Assembly: GCA_022559985.1 (NCBI GenBank)
Contig: JAFJTR010000077.1
Span: 62,001-126,000 of the forward strand
DNA: 64,000 bases
DNA from: Parastagonospora avenae f. sp. tritici 18332-5
Lineage: Eukaryota > Ascomycota > Dothideomycetes > Pleosporales > Phaeosphaeriaceae
Direction: 5' to 3'
Position 1 is the first letter of the stretch; the number at the start of each line of letters is the position of its first letter. Below are positions 11,806-23,385 of this stretch, in pieces. The notes beneath the pieces were generated by a model. It saw only the letters and a program-made list of their open reading frames with translations. It was not told the origin of the DNA and made no database searches. The position numbers were made by a program, and so were the translations under genes.

Positions 11806-12863
11806 TGGTGTGTTTGTATAACTAGGAGAGAAAAGTGCAAGCTGAAAGACGAAGAGAACAGAAGCTGTAGGGCGTAAGGATTAATGCAGGAGTTTGCGAC
11901 AAGGGCCCTGTCAAGAGTGAGGTCGACGCGTGTTGTATGACGAGCCTTGTCGTGTGGCTGCTGCTACTGAGGCTGAACCGCGCTTGGGTGCCGAGACGCC
12001 GCGGGGACAAGGAAGACGCGGCTCTGAATGGGTTCCTTGAGCAGACAGTGCGGGACGTCTCGAGGCCTGTTCGAACCCAGCGTATACAGAGCCTGTCAGC
12101 ACTGAAGCCAGAGCGGGCGCATCCAGAGATGCAGCCACACGTCTGTGACGCAACCGCCGCATGGCGCAGTCGCCGTAGCAAATGACAGCGTCCACTAACG
12201 GGCTCCACAAGAACATCACGGGCGACTGCACGCGCCCAAAGGAAATCACGGCATGCTTGCACCCTTGGCGAAGACGACCTGTCATTGCCTACATACCAGG
12301 ACTACCCTATGACTTGCCGTGTTGCGCTGAACTGCCCGTGTCCGAACCTGGTTTGCTTGAAGCCCCGCCATGGAAGGCCGGTCTTCGGCTTGGATACTGC
12401 ACATGTGTGCAACACCACATCCTGAATAGTAAGGCCGTCTTGAGGAACTGCTCCATCTTGGCGCGTGCAAACTTTACCTTTGGTGCCCCGAGCTAGACCA
12501 TCACCGAGGGCATAGCTTGCTCCAGTTGCGGTGAGGCCCACTTCTCAAGGGTGTCTTGTCACTATCGCTTGTCAGCATCGAGCATATATCACGCCGCAAT
12601 GAGGTCTGCTAAGCTTTGATACAGAATTTTCTCTTTTCTTCTACATTGAATCTGACCATCTACGAGCTGCTGAGATAGTTTTGAAGATATCAGGATATGT
12701 CAGACCCTTGAAAACGCCTCCCAGAGCAAACAGAGACAGTCTTACATGCAAGGAAATATGCCTAACCTAACGCCATCCATGTGACCTGACCGCACAGTCT
12801 TTGGTACAGTTGCAGCGGAAGCTATACCCGGCGAGAATTGTATTAGTATGTGTTGTACAGTGC
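11806..12863. other. Intergenic: promoter of PX gene, 3' flank of ARS2
   Basis: About 1.06 kb with only short, unconvincing open frames on both strands (for example 11911-12285 minus). I see no motif or splice pattern that makes a gene. Confidence 0.55.
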
Positions 12864-15709
12864 TCAGTAGTTGAGCTCTCCACTTCCGCCTCCGCCCACT
12901 GCGTCTAGATCTTCGTAGCTCTTGATCGAGCGACCTTGTGTAGACTGAACAGGACCAGGTCCACCGTCACCGAAACGTTGAACCCCGGGTCGTCCACCAC
13001 GCGGGGGAGGTGTGAGACGACCATTCGCACCGTTGGGTCGGTTGCGACCATCTCGGTTCTGCCTGTCGTAAGGGCCAGTTCGGTTGTTGTTGAAGCGACC
13101 GCCGCCTCGTCGCATGGGCCCGGCCTGGCGATCATCATGCACAGCGTTGGGGTCCCAGTTGCCCATGGCAGGATTGAACATGCCGTTTTGCATTCCGTTG
13201 CCTGGCATGCCCATGTTCATGCTGGCTAGGTTGAATCCGCGCGGTGTGCCGGTAGCCTGTACGTGGTTGCCCATGGGGAAGTGGCCATTACTATTGGCAT
13301 CGCTGCGCGATGGAGCAATGTGTGCTGGGTCAACGACGTACGCGTTCACAAGCCGGAGCTATCATTTGTTAGTGTTTTGGTTTGCGGATGTTCTTGAGCA
13401 AGAATACTTACATCCTTCTCAAGCTTCTCCAGCCATTCCGGATGACGCTTCTCCACGTGCTTGCGCCAGAAGTGCTGGCCCTTGAAGAGCTTGGTACACT
13501 CTGGTACTTTGCAACGCCACTTTGACTCATCCTCTTGCTTGACGTAGCGGGCCATCTCATCTTCCATGGCTTCCTCAAGAGGCTTGCCGCCCAGCTTGCG
13601 AATGTCAACATTCTCCGGTTCAAGTAGCTGCAGAAGTTTCTCCTCGTAAGTCTTGACCCAGTTGTATGCACGCTGGAGCTGCTGTTGATTCTTGCCACTC
13701 ATCTTGAGCGGCTTCCGCTCTTCAATGGGGCTATCTCCATTGGCCTCTACTTCGCCTTGACCCTCTTGCTTGCGGTACGGGAAGGCTTCACCGTTGGCAG
13801 TAGCCCTGGCAGTGGCCTTTGCGGCCGTTGTCAAGCTGGCACGGGGGCGTCGAAGATGTCCGCCTGCACACTTGCGAATCAACTCGTGAACGGAATCGCT
13901 CTCGAACACACAGAAAAAGCAGAAGTTGTACACTCGGCGCAGGTACTCGATCAGAAGGTCAAGCTTCTTTTTCTTCACCAAGAGTTCTTCATCATCGACC
14001 TCGTCATCGAAAGCGCCTTCGTCGTCCTCCATGACTTCATCTTCGCCCTCTTCAAGCTCCTCTGGGTCTCGTTCTTTCTTGACTGGGGCAGGCGCATTGG
14101 CTGGTGGCTGGAGCCAACCCTTGGATCGGAGGTCTTCAACGCGCTGCTCAATTTTGGCCACACCATCCACTTCGCTAACCTGCTCTTCGTGGTCGACTTT
14201 GAGTTCGCTGTCCAATTTACGGACGAGTCGCTCAGCCAGTTCCAGATCACGCTCAATACGCTCGGGTGCGGAGAACAAATCCCACAGCGCCTTCTTGCGG
14301 GGAGCAGCAGGCGGCTCGTGGATGCCGACGTGACATGTGAAATTTCCACGAACTTCGTCATTGACAGTCTTCCCGTTGAGAGCTTCGAGGGCCTTCTGGG
14401 CCGTGTTTTGTGGAACGTCAGGCTTGTCTTCGATTGAGCCTTCCTCTCCTTCTTCGTCGCGTCCGTCGCCACGGTCATCGATGACCATAGGCTGCTCATC
14501 TCCAGGGTGAAGGATGACCCAGCCAATACGATGGCATTTCTTGAGTGGATTAGGATCGCTCATGCTAAGCCACTTGAAGCCACCTGGGCCTTCACCCAGG
14601 TGTTCCTTGCAGAACTCTTCGACCTTTTCGCGATTGACGGTGGGCGCAATGGTCTTGATGAGCAGCGTAGGTTGGAAGGCAGACTCATCGCGGATCTCAC
14701 CGCCCTTACAGGGCAACAGATCACCCACACCCAATACTTCGTTAGCTGCAGTAGTCTCGCCCTCTTCCTTCTCGACGATACCGCCAGCGCCGTTGGAGTC
14801 GTTTTTGTAGATGCCCTCGAGCGTGAATTCATCAAAGTAACCTTCGTCGAGTTGACGCTCCCAGTCAGCGTAGATGCCATGACGGTACTCCTTCAGCTTC
14901 TGCTTGAAAGCCTGGTCATACTCGGGGTCGTAGCGTTCTTTGAACCACTCCTCGCCCTTGTGCTTGTCCACGAATGTTTTGGCCATCTGCACCTGTAGCT
15001 TCTCCTTGTATTCGTCATATGCGGCTTGGATCTGCTCGCGCTCCTTGCCTCGCTCCTCACGAGCTTCGCGCTCGCCTTTTAGCACAGGCTTTCGGCCGCC
15101 ATTCTTCGCGCGCTCCTTCTCGTCCTTGATGACCTGCTCGACACGCCACCACTCCGCAAAGAAGTTGAAGCCCACCTGGTATTCGAGGGACATCGGGTTG
15201 GGGATTGGGTTCGTGGTGAAAGTCGGGGTGAAGTTGTCCTGGCCCGGGACGTAGCGATCGATGCCAGCCTGAACAGGTGGAGGGGAAGATCGCCTTCGGT
15301 TTCCATCGCGGCGGGGCGGAGGGAGATCGTAGTCGCGCGCGCGATCAGGTTGATAACGGTCGATGTTCTGGGGCGAGCGCGAACGCCGTCTGACTCGACG
15401 GTCGCCGGAACCTTTGACAGCAAATGTTAGCAGATAATCCATGCTAGACGAATGCCCAAGTAAGAGCTGGGTGAGGCTGGGTGCGATGAGGTCCGTGAGA
15501 AGGCAGTGGAGCTAGCGCAGGAAGCTGACGTCTGAACCAACGGCGCAGGTGAAGGAGCCCGTCCACTCTCACTGAACGCGTATCACAAACATTTGTAGTA
15601 TTGCTCAAATGCTAGGCTCTGTAGACAAAATAGATAACTTACCTGGCGAGCGCCGTCTATAGGCTTCCGGTGGTGGTCTCGAATCCTCCCGAGTAGCACT
15701 GGGAGGCAT
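12864..15709 (-). CDS. Ars2/SERRATE-family C2H2 zinc-finger protein (S. pombe Pir2-like)
   Basis: Ars2 binds the nuclear cap-binding complex and steers capped transcripts to processing, export or decay. Three exons: 15709-15643, 15411-13412, 13358-12864, giving 853 residues. The first exon supplies 'MPPSATREDSRPPPEAYRRR', and joining 'RRRSP' to 'GSGDRRVRRRSRSP' makes a continuous Arg/Ser-rich N-terminus. Then come the SERRATE/Ars2 N-terminal domain ('EYQVGFNFFAEWWRVEQ'), a central RRM-like region ('TLLIKTIAPTVNREKVEEF', 'RIGWVILH'), acidic stretches, and a zinc finger at ~656-679 ('CKVPECTKLFKGQHFWRKH'). The C-terminal exon is Gly/Arg/Asn-rich ('RRGGGRFNNNRTGPYDRQ') and ends in an acidic, aromatic tail typical of Ars2. 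A further 5' untranslated exon is possible, as a GTAAGT lies near 16274 on the minus strand. Confidence 0.92.
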
Positions 15710-16606
15710 TAGTATCAGTTTGGTATTCGCTGTACTGGGAATCGTACGTGTATGAGTCCATGATTACAGCGATTTGCACTATAAAGAGTAGCGTCCTATG
15801 TTGACAATCTTGACAGAAGATGGATAGGCGACGGCTGGTGTAGCTCAGGGATGTCGAGTCGGCGCAGTGAATCGATCACTGGCGCGATGCGCGGTGTGCT
15901 TGCTGCTGCTTTGTCGCAATCTCGCCGGGAGATGATAATGCGCGCAGAAGACAGGCAGTTTCGGTAGTAGCTGTTTGCCATGACGGCCTCGTGTCAGAGA
16001 GAGGACAAATAAGTAACAAGAGACGCGGAACAGAATTAGTAGAGACAAGAGTGCAGACGAAGTAGAGTAGAACAAGAAGGTGGCAGCGTTCGATGCGATT
16101 GAGCGCATGCGAGCCGCGCCGGGAGAAGAGAAGCGTGGAGAGGCATGGTAGCTGGGAAGGTAGGCAGTGCGCTGGGTCGCGCGGACAAAGCTTGGGAGCT
16201 TCAAGATAGCTCTAGAAGAAGGGATAGTTTACCAACAATAGGCAGCAATGATGATGAGAATCGGCTGCACTTACGATGTGCTGAAGTGTCTCCCCGGCCA
16301 AAGATGCGCAGTGGAGTTGAGAGATGGTGAAGGGAGGTGAGGTCGCTGTCGCGGCAGCTACGCCGATGAGACGGCCTAGCGCTGATCAGGAATGGCAGGA
16401 ACGCGGAGACGGAGCTTCGGCGGAAAGTGGGTCAAAAGCGCTTTAGCGCGTTATACTCGTGGCAGGCTAGAATCTGATTGGAGGTTCATCTTTAGGTACG
16501 CCCGAGGTCAATTGTGCATCGCGAGACATCGTGTTCTTGTGGACGATTTCTTCATCAATTCCATCTGAGCTTTCTCACGGACCTCCAGACTATTCAAATT
16601 TCCACG
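15710..16606. promoter_or_regulatory. Divergent promoter region of ARS2 and TspO genes
   Basis: About 900 bases between two divergently transcribed starts. It presumably holds both promoters and leaders, and perhaps a 5' untranslated intron of the Ars2 gene. No separate gene is supported. Confidence 0.5.
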
Positions 16607-17213
16607 ATGACGTCGTATATCCCCTCTTTGACCCTCCCCAGCTTCCTCTTCTCGAACCCCGCTGCAGCGATCCTGCTTCCTGTGGCATGCGGAACAGCTG
16701 TTGGGTTCTCCATCAGTCGTATGACATCTTTTCGAAATTTTCTTGACACTTCCTGACTTTTCTGTAGCAAGCAATACCCAACAGCAATACAGGACGCTCA
16801 AGCAGCCACCCTTTCATCCCCCTGGCTACGTTTTTGGACCAGTATGGACCGCACTCTATGCGACCATGGGCTACACGGCCTACCGTGCATGGAATACTGG
16901 TGCAACTTCGATCAACCCTGAGACTGTCTCTCTGGCCAAGCAAGGCGCCACCCTCTACAGCATCCAGCTCGCTCTGAATCTGATCTGGACTCCGCTGTAT
17001 TTCTCCATGGGCCGTCCAATTGCTGCTACTGTCGACATCCTTGCTCTTGGCGGCACTGTCGGTTATCTTGCCTACATATGGGGCCAGGTTGATCCGGTGT
17101 GTGGATGGCTGCTTGCTCCTTACCTGGGTTGGCTCGGCTTTGCTACGTACCTCTGTGCTGGAAGCGGTTATCTAAACAACTGGGACTTCACAACATCTCT
17201 CAAGAAGGACTGA
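16607..17213 (+). CDS. TspO/MBR family translocator protein (peripheral benzodiazepine receptor-like)
   Basis: Five-helix membrane protein that binds tetrapyrroles and sterols; in eukaryotes it sits in the outer mitochondrial membrane or secretory membranes. Two exons: 16607-16718 and 16768-17213, giving 185 residues, the normal family length. Start ATG opens 'MTSYIPSLTLPSFLFSNPA', whose hydrophobic run is helix 1. The second exon carries the family hallmark 'LKQPPFHPPGYVFGPVWTAL' followed by 'TAYRAW', and later 'LNLIWTPLYFSMGRP' and 'APYLGWLGFATYLCAGSGYL'. The splice falls within the first helix-loop (phase 1), and the spliced frame is continuous. TspO is patchily distributed in fungi and absent from budding yeast. 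The physiological ligand cannot be deduced here. Confidence 0.93.
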
Positions 17214-17600
17214 ACGAGCTGGAAACGAGCCTTATCACGTGGCAAAATCCGCGTTTGTCACCAAAGGAACAGAAGCATGAGAATAGAGGAGATGAACACG
17301 TGACCGTACGGTACGTGTTCGCTTTCATGTAAATATGATAATAGCTTAATGCACTCACCTCTTGGCCACAGCATTCAAAGGTTCCGCAACCATGTAATTT
17401 CTCTCGCTGGTGAAGGCGTACTACATTTAGGGCGCTATCCTATGATGCTCTAGCTTCTTTCTCACGTTTGTCATTGTCTGGCTTCTCTTTCCAACAACCT
17501 CGCTCACCCCACAACTATCCCACTCAACCGCGACATATTGTTTCCAATTCCACGCCCCCACAAAGATCACGACGGTTTAAGCGGCGTGTCAAACTCAACT
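17214..17600. other. Intergenic between TspO and first 2EXR-like gene
   Basis: Contains the 3' flank of TspO, a 27-nt near-perfect palindrome (see separate entry), and the promoter of the first array gene. Nothing coding is seen. Confidence 0.55.
17294..17320. repeat. 27-nt near-perfect palindrome downstream of TspO
   Basis: Arms GAACACGT (17294-17301) and ACGTGTTC (17313-17320) flank ACCGTACGGT (17303-17312), which is itself a perfect palindrome; one unpaired G at 17302 breaks the symmetry. It could be a protein-binding site (the arm contains CACGTG), a 3'-UTR hairpin, or chance. Confidence 0.7.
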
Positions 17601-18309
17601 ATGGCACTTTCAAGCACGGACATGATGTGAGCAAAGTCCCCGCAAGCCAGTGAAGTGCGCTAACGTCATGTCCAGCACATTGCGCAACCAAGACCAATCG
17701 CCGCTTCTTCGCCTTCCTGGTGAACTTCGGAACAAAATCTACGGATACGCACTCGGCGGTTCAGATATTTTCATCGAGGCTGGATACAAACTGTGGTTTT
17801 CCCATAGGTCAAGTGATCGCAGCAGTGTCAGCTGCAGAGAAGGTCCAGGGACCAAGTGGCACAGACCCCAACATATCGCGTCGCTCACTCGTGTCTGCCG
17901 TCAAACCTGCGTGGAAGGCAGGCCCTTGCTCTTCGGCATGAATGAGTTCGGTGGCAATGAGTGTCAAATGCTTGTCGCCCTACCTGACCTGTTCCCCGAC
18001 GGCGAGATTCGTGATCTGCGCAAGACTATTCGCGTCTGCACATATTTTGAAAATCTACGCCTTTATGCGAATTTTTCCGTAATATGGATTTCTCCAGAGA
18101 CATTTTGGATAATGGAAGCTCTCGCGACTGGCTCGCAGCTACGGTGCATAGTGGTGGAGTTGCCATGGAGGTTACGCAAAGATCTCGAGGAGCATATGAT
18201 CGCCAGTTGGAAAGCAAAACTTGAGGAGAGCGAATCATGGCAAGTACTAAAAGCGAACAATGTTAAGGTCAGGGTGATTGGCAAATCCGACAGCACCGTC
18301 TGGTTTTAA
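17601..18309 (+). CDS. 2EXR/F-box-like protein, plus-strand array copy 1
   Basis: Two exons, 17601-17626 and 17676-18309, giving 219 residues. The first exon encodes only nine residues and ends in AT before GTGAGC; the intron has a GCTAAC branch point and ends TCCAG. This phase-2 arrangement is shared by the other copies. Exon 2 opens with 'QSPLLRLPGELRNKIYGYAL', the F-box-like/2EXR signature. The second family motif follows, 'TRVCRQTCVEGRPLLFGMNEF' in altered form (usual pattern TCRQxxxExxxLPFxxNxF). The rest is poorly conserved and ends in a short beta-rich tail. The biochemical role of the family is unknown. Substrate-adaptor activity through the F-box-like helix is only a guess. Confidence 0.78.
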
Positions 18310-18686
18310 CAATTGATACCCACGGTAGCGTGCGGTTCATAGGTCGCAACTTCAATAGGATTGAGACAAATGAGATACGGCACATATGCGACACCTGGAT
18401 AGTCTCGGATATGAAAAAGCTCAGAGGAGTGCTTGTCTGTTTTAAACCGCTGGCCAAAGACTAATGTTATCAAAAACCTGACTCGGTGTCTCCTGCACAT
18501 GAGTGTATGTAACGGTGTGTACTGACAGACTGTTATCACCACTTCACTTTCACTTCGACGCTAGAACCACCCGCTTATCCTGCTTTTCTTTGGCCAAATC
18601 TTAAGCGGTTGTAAACAAATCATTAACATTCTCGTCGCCTAGAACCCTCACCTTGAACCTCTGAACACCCGACACCCGGAACCAGG
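18310..18686. other. Intergenic spacer in 2EXR-like array
   Basis: 377 bases between array copies 1 and 2, presumably the terminator of one and promoter of the next. No coding signal. Confidence 0.5.
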
Positions 18687-19374
18687 ATGAACGCTCCGAG
18701 CGCGCACATGGCTACGTGAGTTCAATCCTGTTCGGCACTTATTAAAGTGATACAGCACCATCAACAACCAAGAGAACTCGCCGCTCTTGCGTCTTCCCGC
18801 AGAACTGCGCAATCAGATCTACGAACACACTCTCGGCGGGCTCAGATTTCTTATTGAGATGTCTAGGGACAATAAGAAATGCATCTTTAATAAGTACAGC
18901 ACAGGCGTCATCAACCGTTATGTTGAACGTTATGCCCTCAGCAACGTGCTGGGACTCACCGCAGTCTGTCGCCAGCTACACACTGAGACCCATTTGCTGC
19001 CATTCCGCCCAAACGACTTCGCCGGCTGGTCGAAGAGCTTCACTCAAGCCATTGATCGCAGTTACCTGAGCCCCAGACAGATGAACACCATCCGAAAAGC
19101 CCGCCTGGTACTCGAAATAAGCGATGTCTTCGGATCCTCGACACCAGATCCACCTGTCATAAAAATTTCAACGATAAGGCCACATTTGCTGAAGCTGGCG
19201 ATCAGGTTCAGATCAATGGATAGCTTAAGGCAAGTGGTAATTATCTTGAAGTCAGTCATGTTTGAGCACATCCAAAAGAGCGTTGCCTACAGCCTTAAGA
19301 ACTGGCTCAAAAGTCTGCTCACCAAGGGTGACGACGGTCAGGGCGCTTCCGTGACCATACATACCGTGGAATGA
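18687..19374 (+). CDS. 2EXR/F-box-like protein, plus-strand array copy 2
   Basis: Exons 18687-18715 and 18756-19374, giving 215 residues. Exon 1 encodes 'MNAPSAHMA' plus two bases of a Thr codon; the 40-nt intron (GTGAGT...ACAG) is short but keeps the family's phase 2. Exon 2 carries 'NSPLLRLPAELRNQIYEHTL' followed by 'TAVCRQLHTETHLLPFRPNDF', both motifs intact. The C-terminal half has the family's Leu-rich helix ('MDSLRQVVIIL'). No catalytic motif, signal peptide or membrane helix is visible. Function unknown. Confidence 0.8.
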
Positions 19375-19844
19375 GCGAAGACAGAGGAGATCTTGCGTTG
19401 TCAGAGCGTCACACATGCACGAGGTAGTCCTTCTCAAACTTGGATCTTTCGGCGACCTCGATAAAGCCTTGAATTCGGCACTGTCTTTTCGACCCCGGTC
19501 ATAGCACAGTTCTCGACACCTCGAATATAAGTCTTCAATACGCAGATTGTACCCAAGAGGAACAATTGTGTATACCCTACACTAAGAACTGTGGAACAAA
19601 ATAGTAGCAGCGGTCACAATCAAAGGAATGTCGTCATGGACGCAATGTGCACGTGTTTTGCCTTTCATAGACTGCGTTGTTGGTTTAGCGTGACACGCTA
19701 ACGCCGGAATGTCCGCCGGAGATATACATCTTCCACCTCCTACTCTGGGATCTCTCAGCTACCTCTACTTCGGCCGCGATTTTCAACTGGAGCTCGAGTC
19801 TACTTTGTCACTCAAGTACTCTGAACATTACCATTTGACAAACG
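19375..19844. other. Intergenic spacer in 2EXR-like array
   Basis: 470 bases between copies 2 and 3. An open frame from 19709 overlaps copy 3 exon 1 in another frame and is not supported. Confidence 0.5.
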
Positions 19845-20590
19845 ATGTCTTTCGCCATGGAGACGACTGGGAGTTTTCCAGCCGCGCCGCTACAAATCAA
19901 GGATGAGATGTAAGTAGCTCAGAATGCTTTCAAGCTGCACATTGGACGTAAATAGTAACTTAGTGTCACAGTACTCTTCACAACCAACTCGAGTCCCCGC
20001 TCCTTCGCCTGCCTGCAGAAATCCGGAACAACATCTACGGACATGTACTCGGAGGTCATGAACCCCACTCTCGTTTCAGAATTCCAGGCTTCGCAGGCGA
20101 CAAGAAAAGGAGGTGGACACTCAGAATTCATTCACAGAGCCGGCGGATTGACCTGGGAAAACATAAGCGCCTGCTTGCCATCACCGAAACATGCCGTCAA
20201 CTGCAGAATGAGACAAAACTGCTTGTCTTCACGCTCAACTCCATCAGTGGCGACCTTCAAATGGTTAGGAGATGCTTGAAGAAGCTAGCAGGTGGGGTTG
20301 CGGCAAAGAACGTGCATACTTTGTGCATCATCATCTACGTCTGCTCCGAAAACTCTATAAACTCTCTGTGGTATGATGAAACACATGAGCAGCTTATCAA
20401 ACTCGTCAAGATGGCACCGAATGTAAGACAGGTTGTTCTGTATTGGGACGGAAGCTATGGTCCGTTGTATGATGGTCTTGAGGAATATCATGGCCAGAGG
20501 TTCTTGGAGACTTCTAAGGAGAACCTGGTGAAGCTGGGTCGTGATTCGGATCTTCTGATCGATTTAGAGCATCTAAATCGCTCGTGGTAG
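19845..20590 (+). CDS. 2EXR/F-box-like protein, plus-strand array copy 3
   Basis: Exons 19845-19909 and 19972-20590, giving 227 residues. Exon 1 is longer (21 residues) but ends with the same AT|GTAAGT, and the acceptor is CACAG|T. Without splicing the conserved region would be missed, because no ATG precedes it in frame. Exon 2 has 'ESPLLRLPAEIRNNIYGHVL', then 'TETCRQLQNETKLLVFTLNS'. Between the motifs is a strongly basic segment ('GDKKRRWTLRIHSQSRR'). The C-terminal part includes 'LIKLVKMAPNVRQVVLYW'. Function unknown. Confidence 0.78.
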
Positions 20591-20985
20591 CTCTACAAAA
20601 GCAGGACTTCTTGAGTGCTAGCTATTGAGCAGAATTCTATACGGCAGCACGTAGACAGCTAGTCGGCCGGCAAATTGCCACTTTCATTATCTCAGAAGCT
20701 CGCGTCATTGAAGACTTAATTAGATCAAGGAAATACCATACTTGTCTGTGTTCCAAGGCTACGGGGCCCCTCAAGCTCGCAGTCCTGTGAAAGAAACGGA
20801 ATGAAACCCAGCCGCTTTTTGCTGCAGAGCAATCACAAGTATGCAGGTATACGCTACATCTTGTAAGGCCCCAGGTCTCTCAAGTGCGCTCTTTCCGTAT
20901 TTCAGCCACTCGAGCGCTTGAGACCTTACACGCTTGACCCGACTATCTTAATTGCAAAATCAAGTCAACTTCCAGAGCTTCCATC
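20591..20985. other. Intergenic spacer in 2EXR-like array
   Basis: 395 bases between copies 3 and 4, without coding signal. Confidence 0.5.
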
Positions 20986-21700
20986 ATGACAGAACTACAT
21001 GATCTTAAAGTCGCTGCTTCCAAGCGTAAAGATGGTCGCAATGCCATGTAAGTAGCATTCCGTGCCAAAATCCACACCAAGACTGACGAAGCCCAGCACG
21101 CGACGAATTCAAAAATCATCACCTTTCCTCCGCCTACCTCCTGAACTTCGCAATTCGATCTACGAAGACCTCTTCAGCATCCATGAGCACTGCTACGAAG
21201 CCTGGTACAAGTGGGACGGGATCCGTACACGATTCACGCATGCCCCCGAGCTGCCATCCACCGCCGGCTCTGCCGCAGAGCACTCTCATCGACTAGCCAT
21301 ATTGAGAACGTGTCGTCAACTATATCAAGACATGGAGCTCCTGAACCGCGAATTCAGTCTCTTCCAAGGCTCACCAGACAGCCCCAGACTCCTGTTAACA
21401 TTTATCCCATTGTCTCATAGAGATGTCATCGAGGTGGTCCAAATCATCACGTCTTCACACATCACAGCCAATTGGATGAATCCCCTACGCAAGCTGTTGC
21501 TGGAGCTGGGGCAGTTCAAGGGCATCAAGAGGGTTAATTTGGTGTTTCGCGAGTGGGCACGCCTGAGAAATCCTAGTGAGGTTTTGAAGACCTTCGGGAA
21601 GGTGAAGATCCAGCTCGAGAAGCTGAAGGTAGAAATGGAGAGGACGCTGCGAGTGCCGATAATTGACACAGACCGTCTTCACATGGGTCGGATGATTTAG
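20986..21700 (+). CDS. 2EXR/F-box-like protein, plus-strand array copy 4
   Basis: Exons 20986-21047 and 21097-21700, giving 221 residues. Exon 1 ('MTELHDLKVAASKRKDGRNA') is basic and ends AT|GTAAGT; the acceptor is CCCAG|C, phase 2. Exon 2 has 'KSSPFLRLPPELRNSIYEDL', then 'LRTCRQLYQDMELLNREFSL', in which the usual LLPF is changed. A Leu/Lys-rich helical C-terminus follows ('LRKLLLELGQFKGIKRVNLV'). It seems closest to copy 5, judging from the shared 'SPFLRL' and 'NSI(Y/F)' wording. Function unknown. Confidence 0.8.
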
Positions 21701-21870
21701 ACTGGTAGAGCTTGGACTCATGAGATGCAGACTTGGTCGAATGTGATGTTATCTCTTTCATAGAGATCATATATCTAGATTGCTTGGTAGATCTGGCCTT
21801 AGATCCAGAAGTCAGGCTCGATTCTGTAGGCTTTCTTCACATCGCGTAATATGACGTGTAGCTCTAATGA

Positions 21871-22450
21871 ATGAAACTTCGAGTAAGCTCTCCCTCTCCT
21901 TTCCTCCGCCTACTTACCGAGCTCTGCAACTCGATATTCGCCTACGCGCTCGGCACCTCAAGCATCGAGCGCTGTAACGAAGGGTATGGGTGCCAAATTT
22001 GTAACCAAACAAAAAAACCATCGGCATCGCCCAGATATGTCACCTGGCACTTCGTAAACAGTCTCGGCATTTTGTTGACATGCCGCCAAGTTTACTCCGA
22101 TTCCAAACTCCTACCCTTCAAAGTTGAACACAGTGTTTGCTGGCTTCATTTACCCTCATGAACCTATATACGACGAGTTTGCAGTTTGGCAACGCAATGC
22201 CATCACAACAGTCCAGATAGACGCCTGGATCAACAGTGGATATGCGGCCTCTAACTATGTTGTCAACTTCTTGCTGCGGGAAGCTGGTCTCTTGGAGGGC
22301 CTTAAACGACTGATCTTTGTTTGGCACATTAGGAAGACAAGCGGAGCAAATTGGCCGAGGCTCAGGCAAAGTGCCTTGGAGAATTGCAGGGATCAGATGG
22401 GAATCTTTCGAAGATCGGACGCTGAGATTGATGTGGGGGGCCATCTGTAA
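21871..22450 (+). pseudogene. 2EXR-like copy 5, frameshifted
   Basis: The first frame (from the ATG at 21871) reads 'SPFLRLLTELCNSIFAYALG', then a cysteine segment 'RCNEGYGCQICNQ', then 'LLTCRQVYSDSKLLPFKV', after which it leaves the family sequence and stops. The next frame takes over at about 22123-22127 and continues to 22450 with family-like sequence ('NTVFAGF', 'EGLKRLIFVWHI'). One extra T in the GTT codon at 22123-22125 explains the break. The usual small first exon and intron are also not found upstream. Two substitutions in the signature (Pro to Leu, Arg to Cys) support relaxed selection. A sequencing error is the main alternative for the frameshift. Confidence 0.75.
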
Positions 22451-22623
22451 AGACTAGATAGATCTCTATGGGGAGATGATACTTCGAATTACGCACAGGT
22501 CCCTTGGTTTCGATGAATGTTAACGCACTGCCTGAACTACCGCGCTACTGGTAACTGCTTTCTCCCACCCCTTGATAAGTACCATTCGATGCATTGCCTC
22601 TCTCTACATTCTCCAAATCAATC

Positions 22624-23385
22624 ATGAACAACATCAAACTATTCAACCCCCACTGTCAAAGCGTCATGTCTACCTCAACCGCCCCAGACAAAATGTAAGC
22701 TCACCAACCTCCACCCTATATGACAACTCACTGACTCCCCCCAAGCACCCTCGATAACCAAACCACCTCCCCCTTCCTCCTTCTCCCACCCGAAATCCGC
22801 AACCAAATATACGCGTACATCCTCAGCGGCCACACAATCCGACCCGCTGCAAACCGGAACCGATATTACAGCTCGACCCACAGGCCCGATGTACAATGGC
22901 GACGGCCACAATCCGAAGCCTTTCAATTCCGCTACGACATCAAGCTGCTACATTTCTTGAGGACTTGCCGCCAGATCCACGCCGAAGCCCGAGTATTGCC
23001 GTTCAGCCTCAACGTCTTCGAAGGTGAGGTGGACTACACAATGCAACAGGCCTTTCGGGATCTACACATCGAGCAAGCTGGTGCAGTCACGCACATTCGA
23101 CTCAGGATACACAGAGATGACTTGATTATGGAGGGCCCGATCACTCAGCCTATTCTTGTTATGCAGCTGAAGTCAAATCTGCGGTTCTTGATCGGTCCTG
23201 TGGGCCTACGATGTAGCAGTCTTGTGGAAGTTTCTTTGGACGTCAACAAGGACGTAAAAGACGATGTGCTGGACTTGGTCGAGAAACAGTTTGTGCGTAT
23301 TGGTTGGGGCGACCTCAAGATTAGTGTGGATGAGGAAGCGAGGCTTCAGCGACGGCGAGAATGGGGCGGAAAATATACACGCTAG
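22624..23385 (+). CDS. 2EXR/F-box-like protein, plus-strand array copy 6
   Basis: Exons 22624-22694 and 22746-23385, giving 236 residues. An internal ATG at 22666 would give a 222-residue form closer to the other copies. The splice site is AT|GTAAGC...CCAAG|C, phase 2. Exon 2 begins 'TTSPFLLLPPEIRNQIYAYI' and contains 'LRTCRQIHAEARVLPFSLNV', the best-kept second motif of the array. The segment between motifs is Arg/Tyr/Gln-rich. The C-terminus is charged ('EARLQRRREWGGKYTR'). Function unknown. Confidence 0.8.

Noticed and set aside
12050..12130. Possible tRNA B box (GGTTCGAA on the minus strand)
   Set aside because: The T-stem does not pair (position 61 is A) and no A box or acceptor stem fits.
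11911..12285. 124-codon minus-strand open frame upstream of the PX gene
   Set aside because: Arg/Ala/Ser-rich composition typical of a random GC-rich frame; lies in a promoter region.
13685..14437. 250-codon plus-strand frame opposite Ars2
   Set aside because: Antisense shadow of a well-supported Ars2 exon.
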